Source: Streptomyces megasporus (GTDB lineage: Bacteria > Actinomycetota > Actinomycetes > Streptomycetales > Streptomycetaceae). From it: a DNA stretch of 64,000 bases. The position numbers were made by a program, and so were the translations under genes. The stretch spans positions 7,035 through 71,034 of the forward strand of contig NZ_JODL01000025.1 of assembly GCF_000718985.1 (NCBI RefSeq). The letters run 5' to 3'. How positions within the stretch are numbered: the stretch's first letter is position 1; each line of letters starts with the position of its first letter. Positions 20,338 through 29,510 of this stretch are shown one piece after another. The notes below the pieces were generated by a model. That model did no database searches, was not told where the DNA came from, and saw nothing but the letters and a program-made list of their open reading frames with translations.

Positions 20338-22239
20338 TCAGCGGGAGACGGCGGCGGACAGCCGGTACAGCTTCAGCGCGAGCTGTACCTCCAGGGCCCT
20401 GTCCGGGCACTGCCAGTCGTCGCCCAGCAACCGCCCGACCCGCTCCAGCCGTTGGGCCACGGTGTTGACGTGAACGTGGAGGACGTCCTTGGTGCGGGCC
20501 GGGCTGCATCCGCTGGCGAAGTACGCCTCCAGGGTGCCCACCAGGTCCGTGCCCCGGCGGGCGTCGTAGTCCAGGATCGGGCCGAGCGTACGGCGGACGA
20601 AGCCGTCGACGTCCCGGCTGTCGGCGAGCAGCAGTCCCAGGAAGCCCAGGTCGTCGGCCGCCGCGCCCTCCCCCACCCGGCCCAACAGCAGCAGGGTCTC
20701 CAGGCAGCGGCGGGCCTCGACGCAGGCGCCGGTGACGGCGCCGGGGTCGGCCGCGGGCGCGGGCACGGCCGGGGAGGCTCCGACCGTGACGGGCGTGTGG
20801 ACGGCCGAGCCGAGCTGGGAGGCGACCTGCCGGGCGGTGTCCCCGGCGCTCTCCCCGGGGCGCAGCGGCATCAGCAGGACGATCCCGCCGTCCCGGGCGG
20901 CGGCCAGGCCGTGTCGGGTGGCGGCCAGGTGGGAGGCGGCCGACCACAGCCGCTGCCGGTCGGTGGTCTCCCTCTCCTCCCGTCGCCCGGTGTGCTCGCC
21001 GACCTGCCGGGCGACGAGGACGACGTGGGGCGAGTCGAGGTCGGCGCCCAGCCGGGCGGCGCGCTCGCGCAGCAGCCGGGGGTCGCGGTCGGCGGCGTCC
21101 AGCAGGTCGTCCAGGAGCTCGCCGCGCACCCGCTGCTCGGCCTCGCCCGCCGAGCGACGGGCGAGCAGCAACAGGGAGGTGACCATGGCGGCGCGTTCCA
21201 GGGTGCGTTGGTCCATCGGGTCGAGTTCCCGCTGGCCGCGCAGCACCAGCGCGCCCAGCAACTCGCCGCCCGCGGAGACCGCGGCCACCCACGCGTCGCC
21301 GTCGCGCACGGCGTGACCGTCGCGCCGGGAGCGGTCGACGGCCGGCACGGGCGCCTTCCACTCCTCGACGAACTCCACGTCGCCGTCGATGACCTCGGAG
21401 ACCGCGGCGGCCACGTCGTCGACTCCTCCGCCGCGCAGGACCAGTTCGGTGAGCCGGTCGTGCACTTCGGAGGAGCGTTCTATGGCGGCGCTGCGGTCGC
21501 GGATGATCGCGTTGGCGGCCTCCAGCTCGACCATCGCCTCGTGGGTCTCGGCGAGCAGCCGGGCGGTGTCGATGGCGACGGCGGCGTGGGCGGCGAAGGA
21601 GGCCAGCAGCGCGACCTGTTCGCGGTCGAAGACGCGGGGGCGGCGGTCGGCGGCGAACAGCACGCCGATCACCTCGCGGCCCAGCATCAGCGGCACCCCG
21701 AGGATCGCGACCAGGCCCTCCTCGCCGACACCGGTGTCGATGTTGCGGGTGTGCAGGAAGCGCTCGTCCCGCATGTAGTCGTCGGTGACGTAGGGGCGGG
21801 CGGTCTGGGCGACCAGGCCGCCCAGCCCCTCGCCCATGCCCAGGCGGAGCTGTTGGAAGCTCGCAGAGACCGACCCCTCGGTGACCCTCATGTAGGTGTC
21901 CCCGCGCTCGGGGTCGTGGATGGTCATGTAGGCCACCTCGGCCCCGAGCAGGGAGCGGGCGCGTTGGACGATGGCCCGCAGCACGCCGTCCAGGTCCCGC
22001 ACCCCGGCCAGGTCGTGCGCCGTGGCGAACAGCGCGGTCAGCTCGGCCTCGCGCCGGCGGCGCCCCTCCAGCTCGGACCGCACCCGCAGGGCGAGGAGTC
22101 GGGCGCGGTCCGCCGTGGCGGAGCCGCGCAGCTCGGGGTGTTCGTACTCCTCGGCGGGCGCGCCGCGGGCGAGGAGTTCGAGGAACGCGAGGGGAGCCGC
22201 CCCGCTGTCGTGCTCGGTGTCGTGCTCGGGCATAGGCAC
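20338..22239 (-). CDS. GAF-domain PucR/CdaR-type transcriptional regulator
   Basis: A 633-residue regulator. A GAF sensor domain covers about 60-220 (LLGAEVAYMTIHDPERGD to ASFAAHAAVAID), followed by a coiled helix, a second sensor-like region and a C-terminal PucR-type helix-turn-helix at about 565-630 (SPARTKDVLHVHVNTVAQRL). Such proteins activate catabolic genes in response to small molecules. It lies 124 nt downstream of the SDR on the same strand and converges with the symporter, so it is the likely regulator of both. The start is GTG 22239; ATG 22233 is an alternative. Confidence 0.88.
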   Translation of the reverse strand: MPMPEHDTEHDSGAAPLAFLELLARGAPAEEYEHPELRGSATADRARLLALRVRSELEGRRRREAELTALFATAHDLAGVRDLDGVLRAIVQRARSLLGAEVAYMTIHDPERGDTYMRVTEGSVSASFQQLRLGMGEGLGGLVAQTARPYVTDDYMRDERFLHTRNIDTGVGEEGLVAILGVPLMLGREVIGVLFAADRRPRVFDREQVALLASFAAHAAVAIDTARLLAETHEAMVELEAANAIIRDRSAAIERSSEVHDRLTELVLRGGGVDDVAAAVSEVIDGDVEFVEEWKAPVPAVDRSRRDGHAVRDGDAWVAAVSAGGELLGALVLRGQRELDPMDQRTLERAAMVTSLLLLARRSAGEAEQRVRGELLDDLLDAADRDPRLLRERAARLGADLDSPHVVLVARQVGEHTGRREERETTDRQRLWSAASHLAATRHGLAAARDGGIVLLMPLRPGESAGDTARQVASQLGSAVHTPVTVGASPAVPAPAADPGAVTGACVEARRCLETLLLLGRVGEGAAADDLGFLGLLLADSRDVDGFVRRTLGPILDYDARRGTDLVGTLEAYFASGCSPARTKDVLHVHVNTVAQRLERVGRLLGDDWQCPDRALEVQLALKLYRLSAAVSR

Positions 22240-22363
22240 AAGGGATACCTGCTGGTCGTACGGGTGCGCCAGGGAGGTGCACCGGGCGTGCGCGTCGAGT
22301 GCGCCGAGCGTGCGCCGGATCGATGCGTCCGGATGCCGGCGCGTTCGGAGGACGGACGCGGGG

Positions 22364-23212
22364 TCAGTGTGCCGTCCAGCCGCCGTCCATCACGAACGAG
22401 GCACCGGTGATGAAGGAGGCCTGCGGGCTGCACAGGTAGGCGACGGCCTCGGCGACCTCCTCCGGCTCGATCAGCCGCTTGACGGCGGCGTCGGCGAGCA
22501 TGATCTCGGAGACCACGCGGTCGGCGGAGATGTCGTGCGCGGCGGCCTGGTCGGCGATCTGCTTCTCCACCAGGGGGGTGCGGACGTAGGCGGGGTTGAC
22601 GCAGTTGGAGGTGACGCCGTGCGCGGCGCCCTCCAGGGCGGCGACCTTGGACAGTCCTTCCAGTCCGTGTTTGGCGCTGACATAGGCGGACTTGTACGCG
22701 GAGGCGCGCAGTCCGTGGACCGAGGAGATGTTGACGATCCGCCCCCAGCCCTGTCCGTACATGTGGGGCAGGGCGCCGCGCACCATGCGGAAGGGCGCCT
22801 CCAGCATCACCGTCAGCACGGTGTGGAAGACGTCCGGCGGGAACTCCTCGATGGGACGGACCAGTTGCAGCCCGGCGTTGTTGACCAGCACATCGGTGCC
22901 GGCGGCGGCCTGCTCGGCGGCGTCGAGGTCGGTGAGGTCGAGGTGGACCGTCTCCAGGGTGCCGGGCAGTTCGGCCGCCCGGCCGGCCAGCTTCCGCAGG
23001 CCGTCGGCGTCCCGGTCCACGGCGCGGACCTTGGCGCCGGCGGCGGCGAGCCGCAGGGCGCAGGCCCGGCCGATGCCGCCGGCGGCACCGGTGACGAGGG
23101 CGGTGCGACCGCCGAGGTCGAGTGGCGTGGCCGGGGCGCCGGGGCCCGGAAGGGCGACGGTGTCGGCGTCGGTGGGAGCGTGCACGGTGCGGGGGGTCAG
23201 CGGCGCGGTCAT
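22364..23212 (-). CDS. 3-hydroxybutyrate dehydrogenase-like SDR
   Basis: A 282-residue SDR that most resembles D-3-hydroxybutyrate dehydrogenases. It has TGAAGGIG near residue 38, NNAG near 118, and the catalytic set NISSVHGLRASAYKSAYVSAKHG (Ser, Tyr and Lys, about 160-183); the C-terminus ASFITGASFVMDGGW is typical. It would interconvert 3-hydroxybutyrate and acetoacetate with NAD+. The ATG at 23212 has no clear ribosome site and the mRNA may have a very short leader. The neighbouring symporter and GAF/PucR regulator suggest a small hydroxy-acid utilisation unit. Confidence 0.85.
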   Translation of the reverse strand: MTAPLTPRTVHAPTDADTVALPGPGAPATPLDLGGRTALVTGAAGGIGRACALRLAAAGAKVRAVDRDADGLRKLAGRAAELPGTLETVHLDLTDLDAAEQAAAGTDVLVNNAGLQLVRPIEEFPPDVFHTVLTVMLEAPFRMVRGALPHMYGQGWGRIVNISSVHGLRASAYKSAYVSAKHGLEGLSKVAALEGAAHGVTSNCVNPAYVRTPLVEKQIADQAAAHDISADRVVSEIMLADAAVKRLIEPEEVAEAVAYLCSPQASFITGASFVMDGGWTAH

Positions 23213-23252
23213 GACCAGCACATTAAGCAGCGGTCGCCTCCTCACCGATGTG

Positions 23253-23747
23253 TCATCCACCCATACTTCCGCCCCTCTCGATGTTCTCGAACCACGTGGG
23301 CTCCTCGCTCCCCGCGCGTTTGATGCGCGTCAGCGCGAACTCCTCCAGCGGCGGCAGCGCGTCCGGCTCGAACCAGGCCACCTCCAGCGACTCGTCGTCG
23401 TTGACCCGTGGCCGCCCGCCGACCGCCCGGCAGCGGAAGGAGACGTCCATGAACTGGCACACGTCCCCGTTGGGGTACCGCACCGGGGCCAGCGTCTGCA
23501 CCAGCACCAGTCGTTCGGGGACGGCGTGGACGGCGGTCTCCTCGTACACCTCGCGGACCACGGCCTCGGCGGGCTGCTCACCCGGCTCCGGGATGCCGCC
23601 GATGATCGACCAGCGGCCGGTGTCGGCCCGTCTGCCGAGGAGGATGCGTCCCTCGTCGTCGAAGACGACCGCGCTGACCCCGGGCAGGAAGAGCAGTTGT
23701 CGCCCCACGCTCGCGCGCAGCTCACGGATGAAGTCGGGAGTCGCCAT
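23253..23747 (-). CDS. Nudix hydrolase
   Basis: A 164-residue single-domain Nudix protein. The Nudix box runs GGIPEPGEQPAEAVVREVYEE and then TAV; the canonical Gly before the last hydrophobic residue is an Ala, while the metal-binding REVYEE glutamates are intact. It begins MATPDFIRELRASVG, like many actinobacterial ADP-ribose or NTP pyrophosphohydrolases. It lies 40 nt upstream of the SDR start on the same strand. The substrate cannot be assigned. Confidence 0.9.
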   Translation of the reverse strand: MATPDFIRELRASVGRQLLFLPGVSAVVFDDEGRILLGRRADTGRWSIIGGIPEPGEQPAEAVVREVYEETAVHAVPERLVLVQTLAPVRYPNGDVCQFMDVSFRCRAVGGRPRVNDDESLEVAWFEPDALPPLEEFALTRIKRAGSEEPTWFENIERGGSMGG

Positions 23748-23869
23748 GCGGCGAGCCTACGCGCCTCGCGCGGCTCCCGCGGTGACCGCCCGGATGCCCC
23801 GACCTCCCCGTACGGCGGCCGTCGCCGCGCACACGCCCGGGAGGGAGCGGAGAGACCGGAAGAGAGCGG

Positions 23870-24661
23870 TCAGCCTGCTCGGACCGCGCCGCCCGCGAGC
23901 AGCAGCCGGCCCTCGGCGTAGGCGCGCACGGCGGCGGTCGGCTCGGCCGGACGGCCGCCGAGCAGGACGGTGAGGCCGCCGGTGGGAGTCGCCCCGGGGT
24001 CCGGTTCCGCACCGATCCGGCGCAGCGCCTGACCGGCCACCGCCGTGGCCGAGCCGTACAGGTCGAGGGCCGGTGCGCCCGAGGGGCGGACGGCGGCGCG
24101 GATGCGCTCGGCGACCAGTTCGTAGTGGGTGCAGCCGAGCACGACGGCCCGTACGTCCGGCGGGGTGAGCGCGGCGGCGGCGGCCACGGCGGCGGCGACG
24201 GCCGTCTCCTCCCCGCTCTCCACCGCGTCGGCCAGGCCGTGGCAGGGCACCTCGACGATCACCGCCCCGTTGCCGTACTCCGCGATCAGGCGGCGTTGGT
24301 AGGGGCTGCCGGTGGTGGCGGGGGTGGCCCAGACCGCGACGGGGCCGCCCGCCGCCGCGGCGGGCTTGATCGCGGGCACGGTGCCGATGACCGGCAGGTC
24401 GGGTTCCAACTCGGCGCGGAGCGCGGACAGGGCGTGTACGGAGGCGGTGTTGCAGGCGACGATCAGCGCGTCCGGCTCCGACTCGACGGCCGCCCGCGCA
24501 CAGGCCAGGGCGCGGGCGGCGATGTCGTCGGCCGTCCTCGGACCCCAGGGCATGCCGTCGGGATCACTGGACAGGACGAGGTCGGCGTCGGGTCTCGCGC
24601 GCCGTACCGCGGCGGCGGCGGCCAGCAGCCCGATCCCGGAGTCCACGAGTGCGATCTTCAC
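23870..24661 (-). CDS. Aspartate/glutamate racemase family protein (MurI-like)
   Basis: A 263-residue two-domain racemase fold. It starts MKIALVDSGIGLL and carries both catalytic-cysteine motifs, ACNTAS (near 69-74) and GCTHYE (near 175-180), in the order of glutamate racemase. It could make D-glutamate for peptidoglycan, but it is divergent enough (DSGIGLL rather than DSGVGGL) that it may be a second racemase or an amidase-like paralogue next to the main murI elsewhere. The start is a GTG with no clear ribosome site. It lies between a Nudix gene and a TerD gene on the same strand. Confidence 0.82.
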   Translation of the reverse strand: MKIALVDSGIGLLAAAAAVRRARPDADLVLSSDPDGMPWGPRTADDIAARALACARAAVESEPDALIVACNTASVHALSALRAELEPDLPVIGTVPAIKPAAAAGGPVAVWATPATTGSPYQRRLIAEYGNGAVIVEVPCHGLADAVESGEETAVAAAVAAAAALTPPDVRAVVLGCTHYELVAERIRAAVRPSGAPALDLYGSATAVAGQALRRIGAEPDPGATPTGGLTVLLGGRPAEPTAAVRAYAEGRLLLAGGAVRAG

Positions 24662-24796
24662 GGAGACCAGCGTACGGGTACGGACCGAGGCCGGCCGGGC
24701 GAGCCTCCCGTCGGGCGCTCGCCGGGATGGACGCCCGGTGCCCGTCCGATGCCTGTCCGGTGTCGGGGTCCTCGACGGACGCGGCGGGTCGGCCGG

Positions 24797-26035
24797 TCAT
24801 TTGCGGCCGGGCGTCCACTGCATGCCCCAGCCGTACACCTGGTCCACCGTCCGCTGCGGGCTCACCCCCCGTTCGGGGACCAGGTAGCGCGCCTCGCGCT
24901 GGACGACGAGGTCGCCGCCGTTGTTGGTGATCAGCGCCAGGGCGCAGACGGTGGAGGGGACGGTGCACTCGTCGAGGGAGAAGTCGATGGGAGCGCCGTG
25001 CTGCGGAGTGAGCGTCACCGTGGCGTGGAGACCCGCGAAGCTGCGGGCGCCCTCGTAGATGGTGACGAAGATCAGAACGCGCCGGAACTCCTCCTTGTGG
25101 TCCAGGTTGACCGTGAGGTTCTCGCCGGTGGTGACGGCGCCGGTGCGGTCGTCGCCGTCGAGGTGGATGTACGGCGGTCGGCGCAGCGCGCCGAAGGCGT
25201 TGCCGAGCGCCTGGACGACGCCCTTGCGGCCGTCGGCGAGCTCGTAGAGGGCGCACAGGTCCAGGTCGAGGTCGGAGTGCGCGGCCCGGCCGAACATCCC
25301 TCCCCAGCCCTTGGACCGTTCGCGCACCTGCCAGTTGAGGTTGACCCGCAGCGCTCCGGAGGTGCCGCCCTGCTTGGCGAGGGAGACCCTGGGCGCCTCC
25401 TTGGTCAACGTGACCTTGGTCAGTCGCACGGGCTGCACGGGCTGTGCGGGAGCGGGAGGCGCGGCGGGAACGGGAGGCGCGGGAGCGGGGGGAGCGGCAG
25501 GAGCGGGGGCCGGTTCGTCGACCGTGATGCCGAAGTCGCCGGCGAGACCGGCCAGTCCGCTGTCGTAGCCCTGGCCGACGGCCCGGAACTTCCAGGCGCC
25601 CTGCCGGCGGTACAGCTCGCCGAGCACGAAGGCCGTCTCGACGGTGGCGTCCCGGCTGTCGAACCGGGCGAGTTCGGCTCCGCCGCCCGCGTCGAGCACC
25701 CGTACGTACAGTCCCGGCACCCGTCCGAAGGGGCCGCCGTCCGCGGAGGCGGCGACGACCACCGTCTCCACGGCGGGCTCCACCCGCTCCAGGTCCACCG
25801 CGAGGGTGTCGGTCGCGGTGCCGCCGGCGGAGCGCTTCCCCTCGTGGCGCACGGCGTCGGAGACGTGCCGGGGCTGGTTGTAGAAGACGAAGTCGTCGTC
25901 CGAGCGGACTCTGCCGGAGACCAGCAGCAGCGCCGAGGCGTCCACGTCCGGGACTCCCGGCCCGGCGTCCCATCCCACCTCGACCCGGATCGCGCGCGCC
26001 GGGACCGGAACGTTGGCGCCTTTGAGCATGGTCAT
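24797..26035 (-). CDS. Two-domain TerD-family protein
   Basis: A 412-residue protein of the tellurium-resistance/stress (Ter) family. Residues 1-180 form a TerD domain starting [22 protein letters not shown]; a Pro/Ala-rich linker (about 185-212) leads to a second, divergent TerD-like domain (about 215-400) that ends [12 protein letters not shown]. TerD domains bind calcium and occur in membrane-associated stress complexes. GAGGGGGAGGAC sits just before ATG 26035, so upstream codons are not used. It is monocistronic; other ter genes are absent here. A housekeeping or developmental role is as likely as tellurite resistance. Confidence 0.88.
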   Translation of the reverse strand: MTMLKGANVPVPARAIRVEVGWDAGPGVPDVDASALLLVSGRVRSDDDFVFYNQPRHVSDAVRHEGKRSAGGTATDTLAVDLERVEPAVETVVVAASADGGPFGRVPGLYVRVLDAGGGAELARFDSRDATVETAFVLGELYRRQGAWKFRAVGQGYDSGLAGLAGDFGITVDEPAPAPAAPPAPAPPVPAAPPAPAQPVQPVRLTKVTLTKEAPRVSLAKQGGTSGALRVNLNWQVRERSKGWGGMFGRAAHSDLDLDLCALYELADGRKGVVQALGNAFGALRRPPYIHLDGDDRTGAVTTGENLTVNLDHKEEFRRVLIFVTIYEGARSFAGLHATVTLTPQHGAPIDFSLDECTVPSTVCALALITNNGGDLVVQREARYLVPERGVSPQRTVDQVYGWGMQWTPGRK

Positions 26036-26271
26036 GTCCTCCCCCTCCGATGGCCGGGCCGCCGCACGCTCGTCACGCTCGGCGAGGCCGCCTCCCGTTC
26101 CCTCGGGAGACACTCCGTGGAACACTACGGGAACCGGACTTTCCCGTGTCTTTACCAGACAGCATGGGCGTTTTCTTCACTTTTGGCCACAGCAGTGGTT
26201 CATGGCCACGGAAACCCCGCGGAATGACCTTCTTATCGCTCTCCCCAACCAGCACATCGTGGGCTTAACTT
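26036..26271. other. Divergent intergenic region, TerD / DUF6643
   Basis: About 236 nt containing the least GC-rich stretch nearby (26130-26275), which should hold the promoters for both divergent genes. No clean palindrome or gene is visible. Confidence 0.4.
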
Positions 26272-26772
26272 ATGAGTATGACGTCCCCCCGCAGCACCTA
26301 TGGCGGTGGCTACTACTCCACGCCGTCTTTCGCTGACACCCCGATCTACGACAGCCTGGTCGCCGAGCGGGGTAGACCTCAGATCGCGCCCATTCGCGTT
26401 CCGGCGTCTCCCTACGAGTCCTCGGAACACCTGCCCGCCCTCCCGGCCGCGCTGCCCGCGCTGCCGTCCGGGCCCTCCTCCCATCCGTCGCCGCAGGCCC
26501 CCCAGCCGGGGTACGGCTACCCGCACCCGGGTTACCAGCCCGCGCCCGTCCAGCAGCCCGCGCCGCTGCAGCAGACGCCCGCGCCCTACATCCCGCAGCA
26601 GGCCACCGCGCCGCGGAGCGGCTACGGTTACCCGAACCCGCAGCAGCCGCAGATACGCCCGGTCGCCCCGCGGCCGACGCCTCCGCGGCAGATGCCCGCA
26701 CCGGCCCAGGCCCCGCACCCCGGCTCGTACGAGGAGCCGTACGGCCACCCCTACCAGGGACGCGGTTACTGA
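26272..26772 (+). CDS. DUF6643-family Pro/Gln/Tyr-rich protein
   Basis: A 166-residue low-complexity protein that I recognise as the lineage-specific DUF6643 family. The conserved head MTSPRSTYGGGYYSTPSF and DTPIYDSLVAERG is followed by IAPIRVP and a disordered tail rich in Pro, Gln, Tyr and Gly. It has no signal peptide or membrane helix. ATG 26272 and ATG 26278 are both possible; there is no good ribosome site, so the message may be near-leaderless. The function is unknown. Confidence 0.8.
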   Translation: MSMTSPRSTYGGGYYSTPSFADTPIYDSLVAERGRPQIAPIRVPASPYESSEHLPALPAALPALPSGPSSHPSPQAPQPGYGYPHPGYQPAPVQQPAPLQQTPAPYIPQQATAPRSGYGYPNPQQPQIRPVAPRPTPPRQMPAPAQAPHPGSYEEPYGHPYQGRGY

Positions 26773-26809
26773 TCGGCCGACCGTCCGACCCGGGTGGCAG
26801 GATGGGCGC

Positions 26810-27637
26810 ATGACCACGCCCAGGCTGGCCGCGCTCAACCTCTACCCGGTGAAGTCGTTCGCGGGTGTCGGGACGACCCGTGCCGTCGTCGAGCCATGGG
26901 GACTGTCGGGGGATCGTCGCTGGATGGTGACCGATCCCGACGGCGCACAGCTCACCCAGCGCGAGCATCCGCGCATGGCGCGGGCCGCCGCCGAGCAACT
27001 GCCCGGCGGCGGCCTGCGGTTGTCCGCTCCCGGCATGCGGCCGCTCACCGTCGAGGTGCCGGACCCGGCCTCGGGCCCGACGGTGGTCGAGGTGTGGCGC
27101 ACCGCGGTGGAGGCGGTCCCGGCCGCGGCCGAGGCCGGCGCCTGGCTGGCGGAGTACCTGGGCGTCGAGGCACGGCTGGTCCACCTCGACGCCCCGGAGC
27201 GCCGGCGTCCGATCGCCTCCGAGTACGGCCGGCCCGGCGAGACGGTGAGCTTCGCCGACGGTTTCCCCGTGCTGCTCACCACGGTGTCGTCGCTGGACGC
27301 CCTCAACCTGCTGATAGAGCAGGGCGACCACCCGGACGAGGGGCCGCTCCCGATGGACCGCTTCCGGCCCAACGTGGTGGTCGGGGGCACTCCGCCCTGG
27401 GCCGAGGACGGTTGGCGCCGGATCCGGATCGGCGAGGTGTCCTTCCGGGTCGCCAAGCCCTGCGGCCGCTGTGTGGTGACCACCACCGACCAGACCACGG
27501 GCGAGCGGGGCAAGGAACCGCTGCGCACCCTGGCCCGACACCGCCGCTTCGGCGATCGGCTGATCTTCGGTCAGCTCCTGGTCCCGGAGGGCACCGGCAC
27601 CCTGAACACGGGCGACGTCTTCGAGGTCCTGGAGTGA
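26810..27637 (+). CDS. MOSC domain-containing protein (mARC-like)
   Basis: A 275-residue protein with an N-terminal MOSC beta-barrel (LAALNLYPVKSFAGV) and a C-terminal MOSC domain, the arrangement of mARC/YcbX enzymes. DRFRPNVVV and KPCGRCVVTTTDQ are the hallmark segments; the Cys in PCGRC probably ligates molybdenum. Relatives reduce N-hydroxylated compounds with a molybdenum cofactor. It starts 37 nt after the DUF6643 gene and may be co-transcribed. No partner flavoprotein or ferredoxin is next to it. Confidence 0.9.
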   Translation: MTTPRLAALNLYPVKSFAGVGTTRAVVEPWGLSGDRRWMVTDPDGAQLTQREHPRMARAAAEQLPGGGLRLSAPGMRPLTVEVPDPASGPTVVEVWRTAVEAVPAAAEAGAWLAEYLGVEARLVHLDAPERRRPIASEYGRPGETVSFADGFPVLLTTVSSLDALNLLIEQGDHPDEGPLPMDRFRPNVVVGGTPPWAEDGWRRIRIGEVSFRVAKPCGRCVVTTTDQTTGERGKEPLRTLARHRRFGDRLIFGQLLVPEGTGTLNTGDVFEVLE

Positions 27638-27673
27638 GCCGGCCGCCCCGGCGCGGGCGGCGGCACCGCGTGA

Positions 27674-27780
27674 GGCGGTACGGCGGAGCGGGGTGGGACC
27701 CCGCACGCTCGGCGTCTCGCCGCCGGTGACCGCTCGCCCTGCTCGCCGTCAAGCAGGCCGCGCGGCCCCGCCGTACCGCC
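27674..27780. terminator. Long-range inverted repeat between convergent genes
   Basis: Perfect 13-nt arms (27674-27686 and 27768-27780) are 81 nt apart in the space between the convergent MOSC and GAF-regulator genes. The distance makes simple terminator function uncertain; the space holds no gene. Confidence 0.35.
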
Positions 27781-27892
27781 CCTGCCCTCCGGGATGGGAG
27801 CGCCGCTCCACGCCCCGCTCCCGGGTGTCGCGCACTCCCCGGAGAGACGGCCCTTCCGACCGTCGACGACCGGGCGGCGGTTCACCCGCACG

Positions 27893-29215
27893 TTAGGCGG
27901 TGGGACGTTGCGGACGGGTTGCGTCCCCTCCGGCCGGCTGCCGGGGAACGCCCGCGGCGATCCCGTAGGCGCCGCGCAAGGTCCGTGCCCGGGCGGCGGG
28001 CACCGCCCGCGCGGCGGGGGGCAGCGCGTCGGCCAGCGCCTCCCAGGCCTGGAGGTCGTCCTCGCCCCAGGGGGTGCGCACCCAGCCGTCCAGCAGCACC
28101 GGGTCGCGGCGGGCGAGCAGGGCCTGCCTCAACCGGTCCTCCAACAGCCTCCGCAGCCGTACGACGCCGGGGGCCTCCGACATCGGCAGCAGCGGGCCCC
28201 GGTAGGCGGCCAGCGCGGTGGGCAGGTCGCCGCTGTCCAGGGCGTCGGCGACCGTGCCGTGGTCGGTGCGCACCGGGGCGGCCAGACGGTACGGGCGGGA
28301 GGCGGGCCGCGGGCCCGGCAGGGCCCGCAGCCGCGACAGCTCCGCGCGCAGGGTGACGGGACTGATGTCACGGTCGCCGTACAGCTCCAGGGCGAGCCGG
28401 TCGCCGGAGAGCCCGTCGGGGTGGGCGGCGAGCAGCAGCAGGATCTCGCTGTGCCGCCGGCTCAGCCGCACCGGCGCTCCCCCACCGGTGCGGAGCAGGG
28501 CCTCGTCCCGGCCCAGGACCTCCAGGAAGGGGGTCGCGTCGGCGGCCGGGCCGAGGGAGGCGAGATGGGCCTCGGCCGCGCGGGCGGCGGCCCGGACGAG
28601 CGCGAGGCTGTACGGGGAGGCGAGGTCGTCGCCGCCGGTGATGTCCACGACCCCCAGCAGACGGCGGGTGCGCGGGTCGTGGACGGGGGCCGCGGCGCAC
28701 GTCCAGGGTTGGACGGGACGGCAGTAGTGCTCGGCGGCGAAGATCTGCACGGCGTGGTCGACGGCGAGGGCGGTCCCGGGGGCGTTGGTGCCGACGCACG
28801 CCTCGGTCCAGCGGGCGCCGGGGACGAAGTTCATCGCCTCGGCACGCCGCCTCACCCGCGCGTGGCCCTCGACCCACAGCATCCGGCCGTGTTCGTCGCA
28901 GACCGACAACAGATGGGCGCCGTCCTCGACGATGGCGCCCAGCAGATCCCGGAACAGCGGCATGACCCGGGCCAGGGGATGCGTCCGGCGGTGCTCGGCG
29001 AGTTCGTCCTCGTCGAGTTCGACGGGGGCCACGCCGTCCGGCTCGACCGAGGCCCCGGCCGAGCGCCGCCAGGAGTCGGCTATCACCTTCCGGACGGGCG
29101 CGCCGATCGCCCCCTCGGTCAGGAACGCCTCGTGGGCGCGGCGCACGGCGCCGATCCGTTCGGCCGGGTCCGCGCCCGTCTCCAGTGCCAGCCATGGATT
29201 GAGCACGGCAGCCAT
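27893..29215 (-). CDS. GAF-domain transcriptional regulator (AcoR-like N-terminus, no AAA+ domain)
   Basis: A 440-residue regulator. The N-terminal half resembles the sensor part of AcoR-type activators (VIADSWRRSAGA, then a GAF domain with GARWTEACVGTNAPGTALA near 140-158). There is no sigma-54 AAA+ module; instead residues about 255-330 look like a winged helix (LSRRHSEILLLLAAHPDGLSG). The ATG at 29215 follows GGGGCAGGAC. It is divergent from the phosphoketolase gene over about 295 nt, so it probably controls it, responding to a small metabolite. That target is inferred from position. Confidence 0.85.
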   Translation of the reverse strand: MAAVLNPWLALETGADPAERIGAVRRAHEAFLTEGAIGAPVRKVIADSWRRSAGASVEPDGVAPVELDEDELAEHRRTHPLARVMPLFRDLLGAIVEDGAHLLSVCDEHGRMLWVEGHARVRRRAEAMNFVPGARWTEACVGTNAPGTALAVDHAVQIFAAEHYCRPVQPWTCAAAPVHDPRTRRLLGVVDITGGDDLASPYSLALVRAAARAAEAHLASLGPAADATPFLEVLGRDEALLRTGGGAPVRLSRRHSEILLLLAAHPDGLSGDRLALELYGDRDISPVTLRAELSRLRALPGPRPASRPYRLAAPVRTDHGTVADALDSGDLPTALAAYRGPLLPMSEAPGVVRLRRLLEDRLRQALLARRDPVLLDGWVRTPWGEDDLQAWEALADALPPAARAVPAARARTLRGAYGIAAGVPRQPAGGDATRPQRPTA

Positions 29216-29510
29216 CGTCCTGCCCCGGGCGGTGCCACGGCAACGGGGTGAGGGGCGCGGAGCATCACGCGGGGGCGCACGACCCCGCGCGCGGCTCTCC
29301 GAGACCGCCGAGCGGGCGACGGACGGGCAGTGACCGAGACGGCGGATGAGACGGCGGATGAGGCGGGGGGCGAAACGGCGGGCACGGAGTGGCCGAGGGG
29401 CGCGGGTGTGGCGCTCCGCGCCGAGGGGACACGGGTCAGGGGCACCGCCCGAGCCACGGGACGCGCGGAGCCCCGAGGAACGTCGATCCGAGCCACGGCT
29501 GGAGGTCTCC

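Noticed and set aside
24797..26035. A tellurite-resistance operon
   Set aside because: Only one TerD-type gene is present; TerA, TerB, TerC and TerZ are missing.
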